Below, piece after piece: positions 17,845-26,435 of a stretch of 64,000 nucleotides of DNA. Within the stretch, counting starts at the first letter, position 1. Each line of letters begins with the position of its first letter. The notes under the pieces are model-generated. The model worked only from the letters and a program-made list of their open reading frames with translations, did no database searches and was not told where the DNA came from. The DNA comes from Caballeronia novacaledonica. Lineage in GTDB: Bacteria > Pseudomonadota > Gammaproteobacteria > Burkholderiales > Burkholderiaceae. Made by a program: the position numbers and the translations under genes. The stretch is taken from NCBI RefSeq assembly GCF_900258035.1, contig NZ_OGTP01000008.1, positions 62,001-126,000 on the forward strand. The letters are read 5' to 3'.

Positions 17845-20387
17845 CACCAGTCCTCCCGCACGGCGCGCACCGCATCGACGGACACCGCGCGGCGGCCCGA
17901 CAGCACCGCCGTCGCGCACGACGACGCCAGCATCACGCACGCGATTGTCGCGATCATCGTCCACGGAATGTGCAGCGACATGCTCCAGTGAAACGACTGC
18001 GGATTCACGACGAACACGAGAATCAGGCTGATCGCGAAGCCGAGCACGCAGCCCATCGCGATGCCGAGCAGCGTGAGCCAGCCCGCTTCGGACGCCAAGA
18101 GCGCGAGAATCTGCGCGCGCGTGACGCCGACGTGCCGCAGCATGCCGAATTCGCGTGCGCGGGCGAGCGTCTGCATCGAAAACGTCGCGCCGACGCCGAA
18201 CAGTCCGATCACGATCGCCACCGCCTCCAGCAAATACGTCACGGCGAAGCTGCGATCGAAGATGGTGAGCGTGCGCGCGCGAATTTCGCCGGGCTGCGCA
18301 AACTCGAGCGCATCGCCGAAGGGCAGTGTCTTGATCGCGCCGATGACCTGCGCCGCGCTCGAACCCGCGCGCAACGTGATCGCGACATCCGTGGCGGTCG
18401 TGTCGCCGGTGAGCCGCCGGTAATCGGCGATGCGCATTTGCAGCGCGCCCGTCTGCCGCACGTAGTCGCGCCAGATTCCCGCGACGACGAAGCGCTCGTT
18501 CGCCCCGCCGACCGGCAACGTCACGCGCTCGCCCACGCGAAAACCGTACAGATCGGCCATCGCTTCCGAAGCCCAGACCGGCGTTTCGTCCGCGCGCCAC
18601 GAAGACGGCGGCAGCGCGTCGCCGGTCATTTGCAGCGTCGCGCCGGGATCGGCGGCGTCGAGTTCGCGGGCGATCAGCGCGACGGGCGGTTTCGCGGCAT
18701 CGAGCGTCAGTTTCGACGCCCGCGTGAACGCCGCATGCGCGACGCCGTTCGCCGCCGCCAACTGCTTTTGCTGGTCGGGCCGCAAGCCGCCCGTATCGCC
18801 GCTCGACGCCATGCGCACATACAAATCCGCCGACAGCAGATGCGCGAGCCAGTCTTCCACCGACACGCGAAAGCTCGTCACCATGATCGCCATCGCGACG
18901 ATCAGCGTGAAGCTCGACAGCACGCCGCCCATCGCGATCGACGCCTGCCCCGGCGCGTTCGCGAGACGCGCGAGCGCGAGTGTCGCGACGGCGTTGCGCG
19001 GTTGCATTGCGCGACGAAACACGATCGCCGTGAGGCGCGGCATCAGCGCGATGCCGCCGACGAGCAGCAGCGCGACCGCGACATATCCGGCGATAGGCGC
19101 GTCGAAAACGGGCGGCGCCTGCGTCAGCGCCGCGCCGGCGGCCAGGCACGCGAGCGCGGGCCACGGCGTGCCGAGCGGCGCGAGCGCGGCTTCTTCGCTG
19201 CCCGCCTTCAGCGCCGGCGCGGGACGCGCGCGCGCCGCTTCGAGCGCGGGAACGAGCGTGCCCGCGAGCGCGACGGCGATGCCGAGCGTCAGAAAGATCG
19301 CGCTCGCGACCGGCTCGAACACGACGCGCGGATCGACGCCCGGAAAATATCCGCCGCCGAGATCGCTGCCGAAAAAGCGCAGCGCGAGCGCCGCGACCGT
19401 GAAGCCGAGCGCGATGCCGAGCACGCCGCCCACGACGCCGAGCAGCGCGCCTTCGAGCATGATCTGCCGCACGAGCGACGCGCGCGTCATGCCGAGCACG
19501 CGCAGCATCGCGAACTGCGCGCGGCGGCGCACGACGCCCGCGGCCTGCGTCGAAAATACGAGAAACGCGCCGGTGAAAAGCGCGACGAGCGCCAGCACGT
19601 TCATGTTGATGCGATACGCGCGCGACAGCCGGTCGGTGCGGCTCTCGATATCCTGCGTCTGCGTCACGACGAGCCGTCCGCCGAGCTCACGTTGCAGCGT
19701 CTGCCGGAACGCGTCGCGATCGACGCCGCGCGCGAGTTGCAGATCGACGCGCGACAGCTTGCCCGTCATCGCGAAATGCGTCTGCACGGCGGCGATGTCC
19801 ATCACCGCGATGCGCTGCCCCGGCCGTGTGCGCACGATGCCGCCCGCGACACGCAGCGTCACCGGCGACGTGCCGTTCTGCAACTCGACGTGACCGCCAT
19901 CGCGCGCGCCGAGCCACGTCTGCGCGGCGGAAGAAAGGAAGATCGCGTCGCCGGCGAGCATATCGAGCGATGCGTCCGGACGCGGCACGCCGGTCAGGTC
20001 CGGCGCGACGCGTTTCGCGCGGAACACGTCGATGCCGAGCACCTTGAGCGGCATGTTCTTGCCGGGCACGGCGGCATCGACTTCGAGCACCGGGCTCGCG
20101 ACCGCGACGCCCGCATGCGTCGCGAGCCGCGGATAGATGTTCTCGTCGATAAAAGGCTGCGCGCCGCGCACCTGCAAGTCCGCTTGACCCGACAGACTGC
20201 GCGCGGCGGCGGAAAACTCGTTGAACGCCGCGCCATTGATGAGCTGCACGGCATATCCCAGCCCGACGCCCAGCGCGATGGTCAGCATGGCGACCAGCGC
20301 GCGGCCCCGGTGACTGCGCCATTGCGCGCCGAGCAGCCAGCGCGTGAGCGTGTCGAAACCTCGGCGCGTGACGGCGATATCGCTCAT
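17844..20387 (-). CDS. FtsX-like ABC transporter permease, large two-domain form
   Basis: An 847-residue inner-membrane protein with two FtsX/MacB-type permease halves. Each half has a large periplasmic domain and a block of membrane helices ending in REFGMLRHVGVTRAQI or AQFAMLRVLGMTRASL, the typical ABC-coupling sequence. It probably does the work of AttF and AttG in one chain. The start overlaps the ATPase stop (ATGA) and the end overlaps the AttH start. Such mechanotransmission-type transporters move lipids, lipoproteins or peptides from the membrane; the cargo here is unknown. Confidence 0.88.
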   Translation of the reverse strand: MSDIAVTRRGFDTLTRWLLGAQWRSHRGRALVAMLTIALGVGLGYAVQLINGAAFNEFSAAARSLSGQADLQVRGAQPFIDENIYPRLATHAGVAVASPVLEVDAAVPGKNMPLKVLGIDVFRAKRVAPDLTGVPRPDASLDMLAGDAIFLSSAAQTWLGARDGGHVELQNGTSPVTLRVAGGIVRTRPGQRIAVMDIAAVQTHFAMTGKLSRVDLQLARGVDRDAFRQTLQRELGGRLVVTQTQDIESRTDRLSRAYRINMNVLALVALFTGAFLVFSTQAAGVVRRRAQFAMLRVLGMTRASLVRQIMLEGALLGVVGGVLGIALGFTVAALALRFFGSDLGGGYFPGVDPRVVFEPVASAIFLTLGIAVALAGTLVPALEAARARPAPALKAGSEEAALAPLGTPWPALACLAAGAALTQAPPVFDAPIAGYVAVALLLVGGIALMPRLTAIVFRRAMQPRNAVATLALARLANAPGQASIAMGGVLSSFTLIVAMAIMVTSFRVSVEDWLAHLLSADLYVRMASSGDTGGLRPDQQKQLAAANGVAHAAFTRASKLTLDAAKPPVALIARELDAADPGATLQMTGDALPPSSWRADETPVWASEAMADLYGFRVGERVTLPVGGANERFVVAGIWRDYVRQTGALQMRIADYRRLTGDTTATDVAITLRAGSSAAQVIGAIKTLPFGDALEFAQPGEIRARTLTIFDRSFAVTYLLEAVAIVIGLFGVGATFSMQTLARAREFGMLRHVGVTRAQILALLASEAGWLTLLGIAMGCVLGFAISLILVFVVNPQSFHWSMSLHIPWTMIATIACVMLASSCATAVLSGRRAVSVDAVRAVREDW

Positions 20388-21073
20388 CGCGCGAGCGTCG
20401 CGGCGTGCAGCGCGCCATCGCTCAGAATCACGACGCGATCGGCGAACGCGGCGGCCGCTTCCGAATGCGTGACCATCACGATCGCGGCTCGCGTCGCCTT
20501 CGTTTCGGCGCGCAGCAGTTCGAGCACTTCGTGCGCGGTTTGCGGATCGAGGTTGCCCGTGGGTTCGTCGGCGAGCAACAGGCGCGGCCGATGCACCAGC
20601 GCCCGCGCTATTGCGACACGTTGCAGTTCGCCGCCCGAAAGCTGGCGCGGCATGTCGTCGCCGCGTCCGTCGAGGCCGACCGCCGCGAGCATGTCGCGCG
20701 CGGGCGCGGGCGGCATGCCATTCAACAAAAGCGGGACAGCCACGTTCTGATACAGCGTCAGATGCGGCAGCACATGAAACGCCTGAAACACGAAGCCGAG
20801 CTTCTGTCGACGCAGGCGCGTGGCGGCATCGTCGGAGAGCGTGGAGATCGACGCGCCGTCGATCAGCACGTCGCCGCTGTCGGCCGTATCGAGACCCGCG
20901 ATCAGATTGAGCAGCGTGGATTTGCCGACGCCCGAGTCGCCCATGACCGCGACGAACTCGCCCGCGCCGAGCGCGAAGTCGAGCGCGTCGAGCACGATGC
21001 GGCCGCCGCCGTATTTCTTCGTGAGACGGCGGCATTCGAGGGCGGGAGAAACGTGCGGATCGGCGGGTCGCAT
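20384..21073 (-). CDS. ABC transporter ATP-binding protein, LolD/MacB type
   Basis: A 229-residue ATPase with Walker A GDSGVGKST, signature LSGGELQRVAIARAL, Walker B LLLADEPTGN and the switch His in VTHSE. It belongs to the LolD/FtsE/MacB branch that drives FtsX-like permeases. It is the first gene of a three-gene leftward operon with the permease and the AttH protein. Met at 21073 fits family length; the frame is open to 21115, which would add 14 basic residues. Confidence 0.9.
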   Translation of the reverse strand: MRPADPHVSPALECRRLTKKYGGGRIVLDALDFALGAGEFVAVMGDSGVGKSTLLNLIAGLDTADSGDVLIDGASISTLSDDAATRLRRQKLGFVFQAFHVLPHLTLYQNVAVPLLLNGMPPAPARDMLAAVGLDGRGDDMPRQLSGGELQRVAIARALVHRPRLLLADEPTGNLDPQTAHEVLELLRAETKATRAAIVMVTHSEAAAAFADRVVILSDGALHAATLAR

Positions 21074-21171
21074 GCGGATTGGCTGGGAACGATGTCGCGG
21101 TTCGGGATTTCGCAAGCATTGTGCCCAACAATCGCGCTTCCGGCCCGAACGAACCGCGATGCGCCGGCGCT

Positions 21172-21750
21172 TCAGCCGTGCGGCAACGTGCCGGGCCGGA
21201 TATACGCGAACATATGCGACACGTAATCCGGCTTGCCGAGCGGCGCGCCGTGATTGCGCAGAATCGCGTACGCGGTCACGGCGTGGAAATAGAACTGCGG
21301 CAGGGACCAGTCGCGCGCGTAGTGCTCGCCGGTCATATCGAAGACGATGCCGTTCGGCAGATCGAGCGCGATCGGCGCCTCGGTGGCGGCGTCGAGCGCA
21401 TCGGGCGCAACGTCCGAAAGAAACGCGATCGCCCCGGCGATGCGCGCCTGCGCGTCGGCGAACGTGCCCGGCTGCGCGTTCGACTTCACGCCCTCTTCAC
21501 GCGCGTCGCGCAAGCTCTGCGGCACGGCTTCTCCACGCAACCGATACACCGGCTCCTGCGCCTGAAAGCACGCGAAGCGCACTTGCGCCGCGAGCGGAAA
21601 CATGTCGGGCGCGAGTCGCAAGGTCATGAGCGCATCGGCGTTCGCGTGCGCTTGCGTTTCCTGCTGATGCGCGGCGGCCTTGTCGAGCCACGTCGACAGG
21701 TTCTTCAGCGTCTGCACGAAAGTCGGAACGAGAAGGCGGGTCAGTTGCAT
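21172..21750 (-). CDS. DUF1993 family protein
   Basis: A 192-residue cytoplasmic helical protein of the DUF1993 family, recognised by MTLRLAPDMFPLAAQV, by DLPNG before a Thr-Gly pair, and by LPQFYFHAVTAYAILRNHG. The family resembles DinB-like four-helix bundles, but its function is unknown. Start 21750 is preferred over 21762 because GGAG lies 6 bases before it. It lies beyond the start of the ABC operon on the same strand, with 98 bases between. Confidence 0.85.
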   Translation of the reverse strand: MQLTRLLVPTFVQTLKNLSTWLDKAAAHQQETQAHANADALMTLRLAPDMFPLAAQVRFACFQAQEPVYRLRGEAVPQSLRDAREEGVKSNAQPGTFADAQARIAGAIAFLSDVAPDALDAATEAPIALDLPNGIVFDMTGEHYARDWSLPQFYFHAVTAYAILRNHGAPLGKPDYVSHMFAYIRPGTLPHG

Positions 21751-21817
21751 GAAACGCTCCATCGGTCGAAGTTCCGGGATCTTATCCTCACCGCCGGCCC
21801 GACCGCCTGCTTCATCT

Positions 21818-21858
21818 GATTTAAGTGACCACCGGAGAAAAGTAAAAAAGCTTAAATC
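21818..21858. promoter_or_regulatory. Distant inverted repeat GATTTAAG ... CTTAAATC in an AT-rich gap
   Basis: Two perfect 8-base arms are separated by 25 bases in an unusually AT-rich stretch before the small gene at 21956. The gap also holds GGAG and poly-A tracts. It may contain the promoter and operator of the two small genes; no clear -35/-10 pair could be assigned. Confidence 0.25.
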
Positions 21859-21955
21859 GGATAAGAGGACAAAAATTGAACGGTTACGCTTATTGCAAAC
21901 GGAATGAAAGCGCCAAAAGCGCCTTCACACCAAAAACATGGAACCTGAGAGAGCG

Positions 21956-22216
21956 ATGACCCAATCCCAAGATGTCATCTACAAAGGACACGTGCTAAGC
22001 GCGACCGCCGTGCCGGAGCAGGACCGGTACGCGGCGCTGCTCATCGTCCGCGAACCGGATGGCACGCGCCGCTCGAGCGGCATGCTCGGCGAATTCACGA
22101 GCGCGACAGGCGCCGTTCGCTATGCGTTCGCTTACGGCATGGCCGAAATCGATCATCGACAAACCACGCGGCACCCGCGCCATGCAAGCGGCGCTAGCGT
22201 TGTCCAGCACGTCTGA
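21956..22216 (+). CDS. Small conserved protein, first of a related pair
   Basis: An 86-residue soluble protein of unknown function. It shares a pattern with the next gene: IYKGH or IYHRG at the start, A-x-x-L/I-x-E-x-D-G in the middle, LG-x-F-x-S/A-x-x-x-A, and a final AFAYG or AVRCA stretch. The two look like diverged duplicates. ATG 21956 has GAGAG just upstream; ATG 21938 is an alternative. The pair precedes the sensor kinase. Confidence 0.6.
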   Translation: MTQSQDVIYKGHVLSATAVPEQDRYAALLIVREPDGTRRSSGMLGEFTSATGAVRYAFAYGMAEIDHRQTTRHPRHASGASVVQHV

Positions 22217-22282
22217 TCCCGGGCGCACGTCGCGGCACGCATGCCACTCGCGCCTCCTACCCATTCCGACCAGTCAAAACCT

Positions 22283-22513
22283 ATGATCATTTATCACCGG
22301 GGAGCGGCTTTTCAGCCCTCCGCCACGCGTGTGGGCAATGCGTTCGTCGCCACGGCGTCGATCCTTGAAGAAGACGGCCACGCCACCTCGCTCGGCAATC
22401 TCGGCGCGTTCGCGAGCAAGGACGGCGCGCTCGGGTTCGCGGTTCGCTGCGCGACCGCCTTTCTCGACGGCGACGAACTGCCCCTGCCGCCTTTCCGGAT
22501 GACCGCGCAATAG
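22283..22513 (+). CDS. Small conserved protein, second of a related pair
   Basis: A 76-residue protein similar in pattern to the gene before it (see 21956): IIYHRG at the start, EEDGHATSLGNLGAFASKDGA in broken form, and a shorter tail. No domain of known function was recognised and no signal peptide is visible. It sits 47 bases before the sensor kinase start and may be co-transcribed with it, which is the main hint that it belongs to the low-oxygen group. Confidence 0.6.
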   Translation: MIIYHRGAAFQPSATRVGNAFVATASILEEDGHATSLGNLGAFASKDGALGFAVRCATAFLDGDELPLPPFRMTAQ

Positions 22514-22559
22514 CATCGCCACGCGTCGGACGTTGCACGCGCGCCTGCCCATCGCAACG

Positions 22560-23675
22560 ATGACGAACGCCTCCGCGACCGAACCCGACGATCCACGCGC
22601 GCCGCTCTCGACCTCGCTACAGACGGATGCGTCTTTCCGGGTGCTGGTCGAAGCCGTCGAAGACTATGCAATCTTTCTGCTCGACGCGCACGGCAACGTC
22701 GCGACATGGAACGCGGGCGCAAAACGCATCAAGGGCTACGACGCGCGGGAGATCGTCGGACGTCATTTCTCGGTTTTCTATCCGCCTGAAGATATCGCGG
22801 CGGGCAAGCCGCAAAACGGACTTGCGACGGCGGCACAGGCCGGGCGCGTCGAAGACGAAGGCTGGCGCATTCGCAAGGATACGAGCCGCTTCTGGGCGAA
22901 TGTGGTCATCACCGCGCTGCACGACGCGCGCGGCAATCTGCTCGGCTTCGCCAAGGTCACGCGCGACATGACCGACCGGCTCCGGCTCACCGAGCTTCAA
23001 CATGCCAGCGAGTTGTCCGCGCACGTTCAGAGCGCGCTCGAAAACGAGCGCGCTTCGATTGCCCGCGAGTTGCACGACGATCTCGGCCAGCAACTCGTCG
23101 CGCTGAAGATGCAACTGTCGACGCTCGACACCCGCGCGCGCGATGCGCATGTCGCAAGGCAATCGCTCGCGCAGATCGACACGATCATCGGATCGCTGCG
23201 GCGCATCGCGGCGGGCCTGCGTCCGCCCGTGCTCGACGACCTCGGTCTCTTCGCCGCGATCGACTGGCTCGTCTGCGACTTTCGGCGACGCCACGATCTG
23301 ACGATCCATCTGCATATCGGAGGCGAGGAAGACGGCTTCGATACGACCGCCTCCACGTCGGTCTTTCGCCTCGTTCAGGAAGCGCTCACGAACATCGTGC
23401 GCCACGCGCGCGCCAGCGAGGCGCGCATCGCGATCGTCTGCGCGCGGTCGCGCTGCACGCTGACGATCGAAGATGACGGCTGCGGCGCCGACATCACCCG
23501 CGGCCGCGCCGCCGGCACGTTCGGGCTGCTCGGCATGGGCGAGCGCGTGCGCCAGTTGGGCGGCGTCATCGAGTTTCGCAGCGCGCCCGGCGAAGGCTTT
23601 CGCATTCGCGTGGAGATTCCGCTAGACCATCGCGCCGACGACGGCCACCCGATTCCTTCCGTTCCGTTGATTTGA
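22560..23675 (+). CDS. PAS-domain sensor histidine kinase, NarL type
   Basis: A 371-residue kinase without membrane segments. A PAS domain (about residues 24-140, with NAGAKRIKGYDAREIVGRHF) is followed by a HisKA_3 dimerisation domain with phospho-acceptor His172 (RELHDDLGQQL). The HATPase domain has the N-box ALTNIVRHA and G-box EDDGCGAD and GLLGMGERVRQLGG. It pairs with the LuxR-type regulator 73 bases downstream. An FNR-like box covers its stop codon, so the regulator can also be driven separately. Heme-binding PAS sensing of oxygen is possible but not shown. Confidence 0.9.
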   Translation: MTNASATEPDDPRAPLSTSLQTDASFRVLVEAVEDYAIFLLDAHGNVATWNAGAKRIKGYDAREIVGRHFSVFYPPEDIAAGKPQNGLATAAQAGRVEDEGWRIRKDTSRFWANVVITALHDARGNLLGFAKVTRDMTDRLRLTELQHASELSAHVQSALENERASIARELHDDLGQQLVALKMQLSTLDTRARDAHVARQSLAQIDTIIGSLRRIAAGLRPPVLDDLGLFAAIDWLVCDFRRRHDLTIHLHIGGEEDGFDTTASTSVFRLVQEALTNIVRHARASEARIAIVCARSRCTLTIEDDGCGADITRGRAAGTFGLLGMGERVRQLGGVIEFRSAPGEGFRIRVEIPLDHRADDGHPIPSVPLI

Positions 23676-23680
23676 GTCAA
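23667..23680 (+). promoter_or_regulatory. FNR/ANR box TTGAT-TTGA-GTCAA
   Basis: The box matches the FNR consensus TTGAT-N4-ATCAA with one mismatch and covers the stop of the sensor kinase gene. TAGACT at 23702-23707 is a -10 hexamer at the spacing of a class II FNR promoter (box centre about -41.5). The target would be the response regulator at 23749. Confidence 0.7.
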
Positions 23681-23748
23681 GCGCCGCGCAGTGGTCATCG
23701 GTAGACTCGAACTCCGCGCGAGTCGGTCCAAAAAAAGGAATCGCATCG

Positions 23749-24396
23749 ATGACGATAAAAGTGCTGATTGCCGACGACCACACGCTCGTGCGCGACGGCC
23801 TGCGCCACATCCTCGCGAACGCGCACGGCTTCGAGGTCGCCGGCGAAGCGAACGACGGGCCGAGCACGCTCGCGCTCGCACGCGCAACCGACGCCGACGT
23901 GCTCGTGCTCGATCTCTCGATGCCCGGCCGCGGCGGACTCGACCTGCTCAAGCAGATCAAGGACGAAAAGCCCGCGCTGCGCATTCTCGTGCTCACCATG
24001 CACGCCGAGCAGCAATACGCCGCGCGTGCCTTCAAGGCTGGCGCGTCGGGATATCTCACGAAGGAAAGCGCGAGCGCGGAACTGGTCGCGGCGGTCGGCA
24101 AGGTTGCATCGGGCGGCGTCTACGTGAGCCTCGCGATGGCCGAACGTTTCGCGCAAAGCCTCAGCGAACCCGCCGACGCGCTGCCGCATCAGCGGCTGTC
24201 GAATCGCGAGTTCGAGGTGTTCCGGCGCTTGTGCGCGGGCAAGTCGATCAGCGAGATCGGCGAGGCGTTGTGCGTGAGCGCGAAAACCGTCAGCACCTAC
24301 AAGGCGCGCATCCTCGACAAGATGCAGATGCCCCACGAAGCCGCGCTTGTGCGCTACGCGGTGCGCCATCAGCTTTTCGACGACGACAGCGCCTGA
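23749..24396 (+). CDS. NarL/FixJ family response regulator
   Basis: A 215-residue regulator. The receiver domain carries Asp9/Asp10 and phospho-acceptor Asp55 (LVLDLSMPG), Thr/Lys switch residues (LTMHAE, LTKESA), and the LuxR-type helix-turn-helix at about residues 148-210 (SNREFEVFRRLCAGKSISEIG). It is the partner of the PAS kinase just upstream. The FNR-like box at 23667 with a TAGACT -10 should make it oxygen-responsive. Targets are unknown. Confidence 0.92.
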   Translation: MTIKVLIADDHTLVRDGLRHILANAHGFEVAGEANDGPSTLALARATDADVLVLDLSMPGRGGLDLLKQIKDEKPALRILVLTMHAEQQYAARAFKAGASGYLTKESASAELVAAVGKVASGGVYVSLAMAERFAQSLSEPADALPHQRLSNREFEVFRRLCAGKSISEIGEALCVSAKTVSTYKARILDKMQMPHEAALVRYAVRHQLFDDDSA

Positions 24397-24558
24397 TCTC
24401 GCGACCACGCGTGTCGGCATTTCCCTACACGGCTTCCCGAATGCCTACAGCACGATCCGCCAACGCCGATTTATTTTCGAGATAGAGCGGCCAATAATGG
24501 GACGCGTGGCATTCAGGACCGTACATCGACGCGCAACCGGTCCGACAGGAGGCGCAGC

Positions 24559-25287
24559 ATGATTTCCGTGAGCGCAGACAGTCGCGGCGTACACGCCGAC
24601 GCGAAACGCACGCGCTGCTCGACGTGCTCGATGCAGCGCATCTGCATGCCGTCCGATTTATCGCCGCTCGAATACGAACGCCTCGACGCGATCATCTGCT
24701 CGACGCGCTCCGTGCGGCGCGGCGATACGCTCTTCCGTTGCGGCAACGCGTTCCAGAGTCTTTACGCGGTGCGCAGCGGCTGCTTCAAGACCGTCGTGAT
24801 GCATCGCGAAGGTCACGAGCAGGTGACGGGTTTTCATCTGCCGGGCGACGCGCTCGGCCTCGACGGCGTGAGCGCCGATCATCACACGTGCGATGCGATC
24901 GCGCTCGAAGACAGCGTCGTCTGCATCATTCCGTTCGAGTTGTTCGAATTGCTGTGCCGCGAAGTCAGGGCGTTGCAGCATCACGTGCATCGCGTGATGT
25001 GCAGCGAGATCGTGCGCGAATCCAGTCTCATGATGCTGCTCGGCACGATGACGGCGGAGCAGCGCGTCGCGGCCTTCCTGCTCAATCTCTCGACGCGCAT
25101 GAAGGCGCGCGGCTATTCGCCCGCGCAGTTCGTTCTGCGCATGACGCGCGGGGAAATCGGCAGCTATCTCGGCCTGAAGATCGAAACGGTCAGCCGCATG
25201 TTTTCCCGGCTGCAAAAGGCCGGCGTGATCGATGCGCGCGGCCGCGTCGTGCGGATTCTCGATCAGGCGCGGCTCGAAGAAGTCTGA
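24559..25287 (+). CDS. FNR/ANR-type oxygen-sensing Crp family regulator
   Basis: A 242-residue Crp/Fnr regulator. Cys20, Cys23, Cys29 (CSTCSMQRIC) and Cys122 (VVCIIPF) fall at the same residue numbers as the [4Fe-4S] ligands of E. coli FNR, so it should lose DNA binding in air. The recognition helix LKIETVSRMFSRLQ keeps the E-x-x-SR that reads TTGAT. GGAGG precedes ATG 24559. Five matching boxes occur in this window (23667, 25640, 27004, 27051, 46449); none was seen before this gene itself. Its end overlaps the convergent DUF1488 gene by 25 bases. Confidence 0.93.
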   Translation: MISVSADSRGVHADAKRTRCSTCSMQRICMPSDLSPLEYERLDAIICSTRSVRRGDTLFRCGNAFQSLYAVRSGCFKTVVMHREGHEQVTGFHLPGDALGLDGVSADHHTCDAIALEDSVVCIIPFELFELLCREVRALQHHVHRVMCSEIVRESSLMMLLGTMTAEQRVAAFLLNLSTRMKARGYSPAQFVLRMTRGEIGSYLGLKIETVSRMFSRLQKAGVIDARGRVVRILDQARLEEV

Positions 25288-25568
25288 GCGCGCGCCTGGC
25301 GGAAGCGGAAAAATCCGCTGCGCAGCATGACCGACGTGCCGCCGACGCGGTTCAGCACGTGTTCGGCGGCGCCTTCGATCGACGAGCGGTGGCTCTCGAA
25401 CGCCTGCTGCAAATCTTCCTCGCGCCACGACGCCGCGCCGAAGTGATCCTCCAGCGCTTCGGCGGAAATGGTGCACGCGATGCGCTCGCCATCGGCGAAA
25501 GCGGCGAACGTGAGCGAAGGGACATCGCCTTGATAGACGGGCGGCTGGCTCGGAAACGTGATGTTCAT
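25263..25568 (-). CDS. DUF1488 family protein
   Basis: A 101-residue soluble protein of the DUF1488 family (MNITFPSQPPVYQGD, then FADGERIACTISAEALEDHFGA). Function is unknown. It is transcribed leftward, its 3' end overlaps that of the FNR gene, and a perfect FNR box lies 72 bases before its start with AAAACT at the -10 position. It is therefore a likely low-oxygen gene. Confidence 0.8.
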   Translation of the reverse strand: MNITFPSQPPVYQGDVPSLTFAAFADGERIACTISAEALEDHFGAASWREEDLQQAFESHRSSIEGAAEHVLNRVGGTSVMLRSGFFRFRQARAQTSSSRA

Positions 25569-25639
25569 GCCGATACCTCGTGAGGGTTCGATCTGCGGCG
25601 CATATCCACTGAGTTTTGACCATCGCTTCGTCCCGCGTA

Positions 25640-25653
25640 TTGATCTGGATCAA
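25640..25653 (-). promoter_or_regulatory. Perfect FNR/ANR box TTGAT-CTGG-ATCAA
   Basis: An exact match to TTGAT-N4-ATCAA. Reading leftward, 22 bases separate the box from AAAACT, the expected -10 position for the DUF1488 gene. The box overlaps the stop codon of the small gene at 25650. Confidence 0.75.
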
Positions 25654-25946
25654 TACCGCTTGCGCAGGAGTCGCAAGGCGTCGTCGAAGGCATGACGCAT
25701 TGCGATGGTCGGATCGGCGTCGGTGTTGCGTTGCACCGTGAGTTGCTCCCAATCGTGCGTGAGGAGCACCAGTTGCGCATCGTAGAGGGGTTGCCCTGCC
25801 GGGTCCGGGCGGGACTTGATCGTGAGCCGGCAATCGACGATATCCGTCGCGATGCCCGCGAGCCGCAACAGTTCGATACCGGCCTCGCGTTCGATCACGT
25901 TCGAGCCGGAGAAGCCGAGGTAGGCGATCTGCATGCCGAGGCCCAT
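25650..25946 (-). CDS. Small protein, possibly HPF/RaiA-like
   Basis: A 98-residue protein. The pattern CRLTIKSRPD, LYDAQLVLLTHDWEQLTVQR, then PTIAMRHAFDDALRLLRK resembles the second strand-helix unit of ribosome hibernation factors (HPF/RaiA). The match is by eye and not firm. ATG 25946 was chosen with AGGAG 10 bases upstream; ATG 25934 is possible. It follows the universal stress protein gene 31 bases away and is probably in its operon. A hibernation-type role would suit a low-oxygen group. Confidence 0.55.
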   Translation of the reverse strand: MGLGMQIAYLGFSGSNVIEREAGIELLRLAGIATDIVDCRLTIKSRPDPAGQPLYDAQLVLLTHDWEQLTVQRNTDADPTIAMRHAFDDALRLLRKRY

Positions 25947-25977
25947 ATGATCGCTTCTCCTGTCAGGCCGCCGTTGT

Positions 25978-26412
25978 TCACGCACTCTTCAACGCGCGCG
26001 TGAGCAGCACGGGACACGTCGAGCGCCTGACGAACGCTTCGGCGACGCTGCCGAGCGCGAGCCTTCGCAACCCGCTGCGGCCATGCGTGCCCATCACGAC
26101 GAGATCCGCGGGCATATGCACGACGCGTCGCTGCAAACACTTCGCGATCGTGTCGGTCACGTTGCGCGTTTCGGCCAGTTCCGTTTCGCACTTGATGCCC
26201 GCATCGATCACTTGCGCATAGGCAATTTCCAGCGTGCGCGCGCCTTCCTCACGAACGTTCACGCGATACTGCGCCGGATACGACGAAAGCGCCGCCACGT
26301 CGATGACAAACACGGTGCGCACCGTCGCACGCGCGCCGATGCGGATCGCTTCGTCGAGCGCGCGTTGCGAGCATTCGCTGCCGTCGAGCGCAACCAGGAT
26401 ATTGCGGTACAT
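25978..26412 (-). CDS. Universal stress protein (UspA family)
   Basis: A 144-residue single-domain universal stress protein, cytoplasmic and probably ATP-binding: N-terminal ILVALDGSECSQRALDEA and the nucleotide loop VMGTHGRSGLRRLALGSVAE (G-2x-G-9x-G-S). ATG 26412 has GGGAGG upstream. It lies 23 bases after the flavodoxin gene on the same strand, whose promoter has an FNR box, so the two are probably co-expressed at low oxygen. Confidence 0.9.
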   Translation of the reverse strand: MYRNILVALDGSECSQRALDEAIRIGARATVRTVFVIDVAALSSYPAQYRVNVREEGARTLEIAYAQVIDAGIKCETELAETRNVTDTIAKCLQRRVVHMPADLVVMGTHGRSGLRRLALGSVAEAFVRRSTCPVLLTRALKSA

Positions 26413-26435
26413 CGCCTCCCGGCCTTCGACGGAGC

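Noticed and set aside
16756..19164. 802-codon frame that would fuse a long N-terminus to the AttH protein
   Set aside because: The N-terminal part is the out-of-frame shadow of the permease; the true start at 17844 begins a signal peptide.
17835..20750. Forward open frame of 971 codons opposite the ABC permease
   Set aside because: Low-complexity, Arg-rich translation with no motif; the reverse strand encodes a complete permease.
21815..21825. A fourth PmrA-like box (TCTGATTTAAG, same 11 bases as at 3751)
   Set aside because: Only one half-site is present; the position five bases away does not fit YTTAAK.
22560..23675. Heme-binding oxygen sensor of FixL type
   Set aside because: A PAS domain is present, but no heme-ligand pattern could be established by eye, so only a PAS kinase is called.
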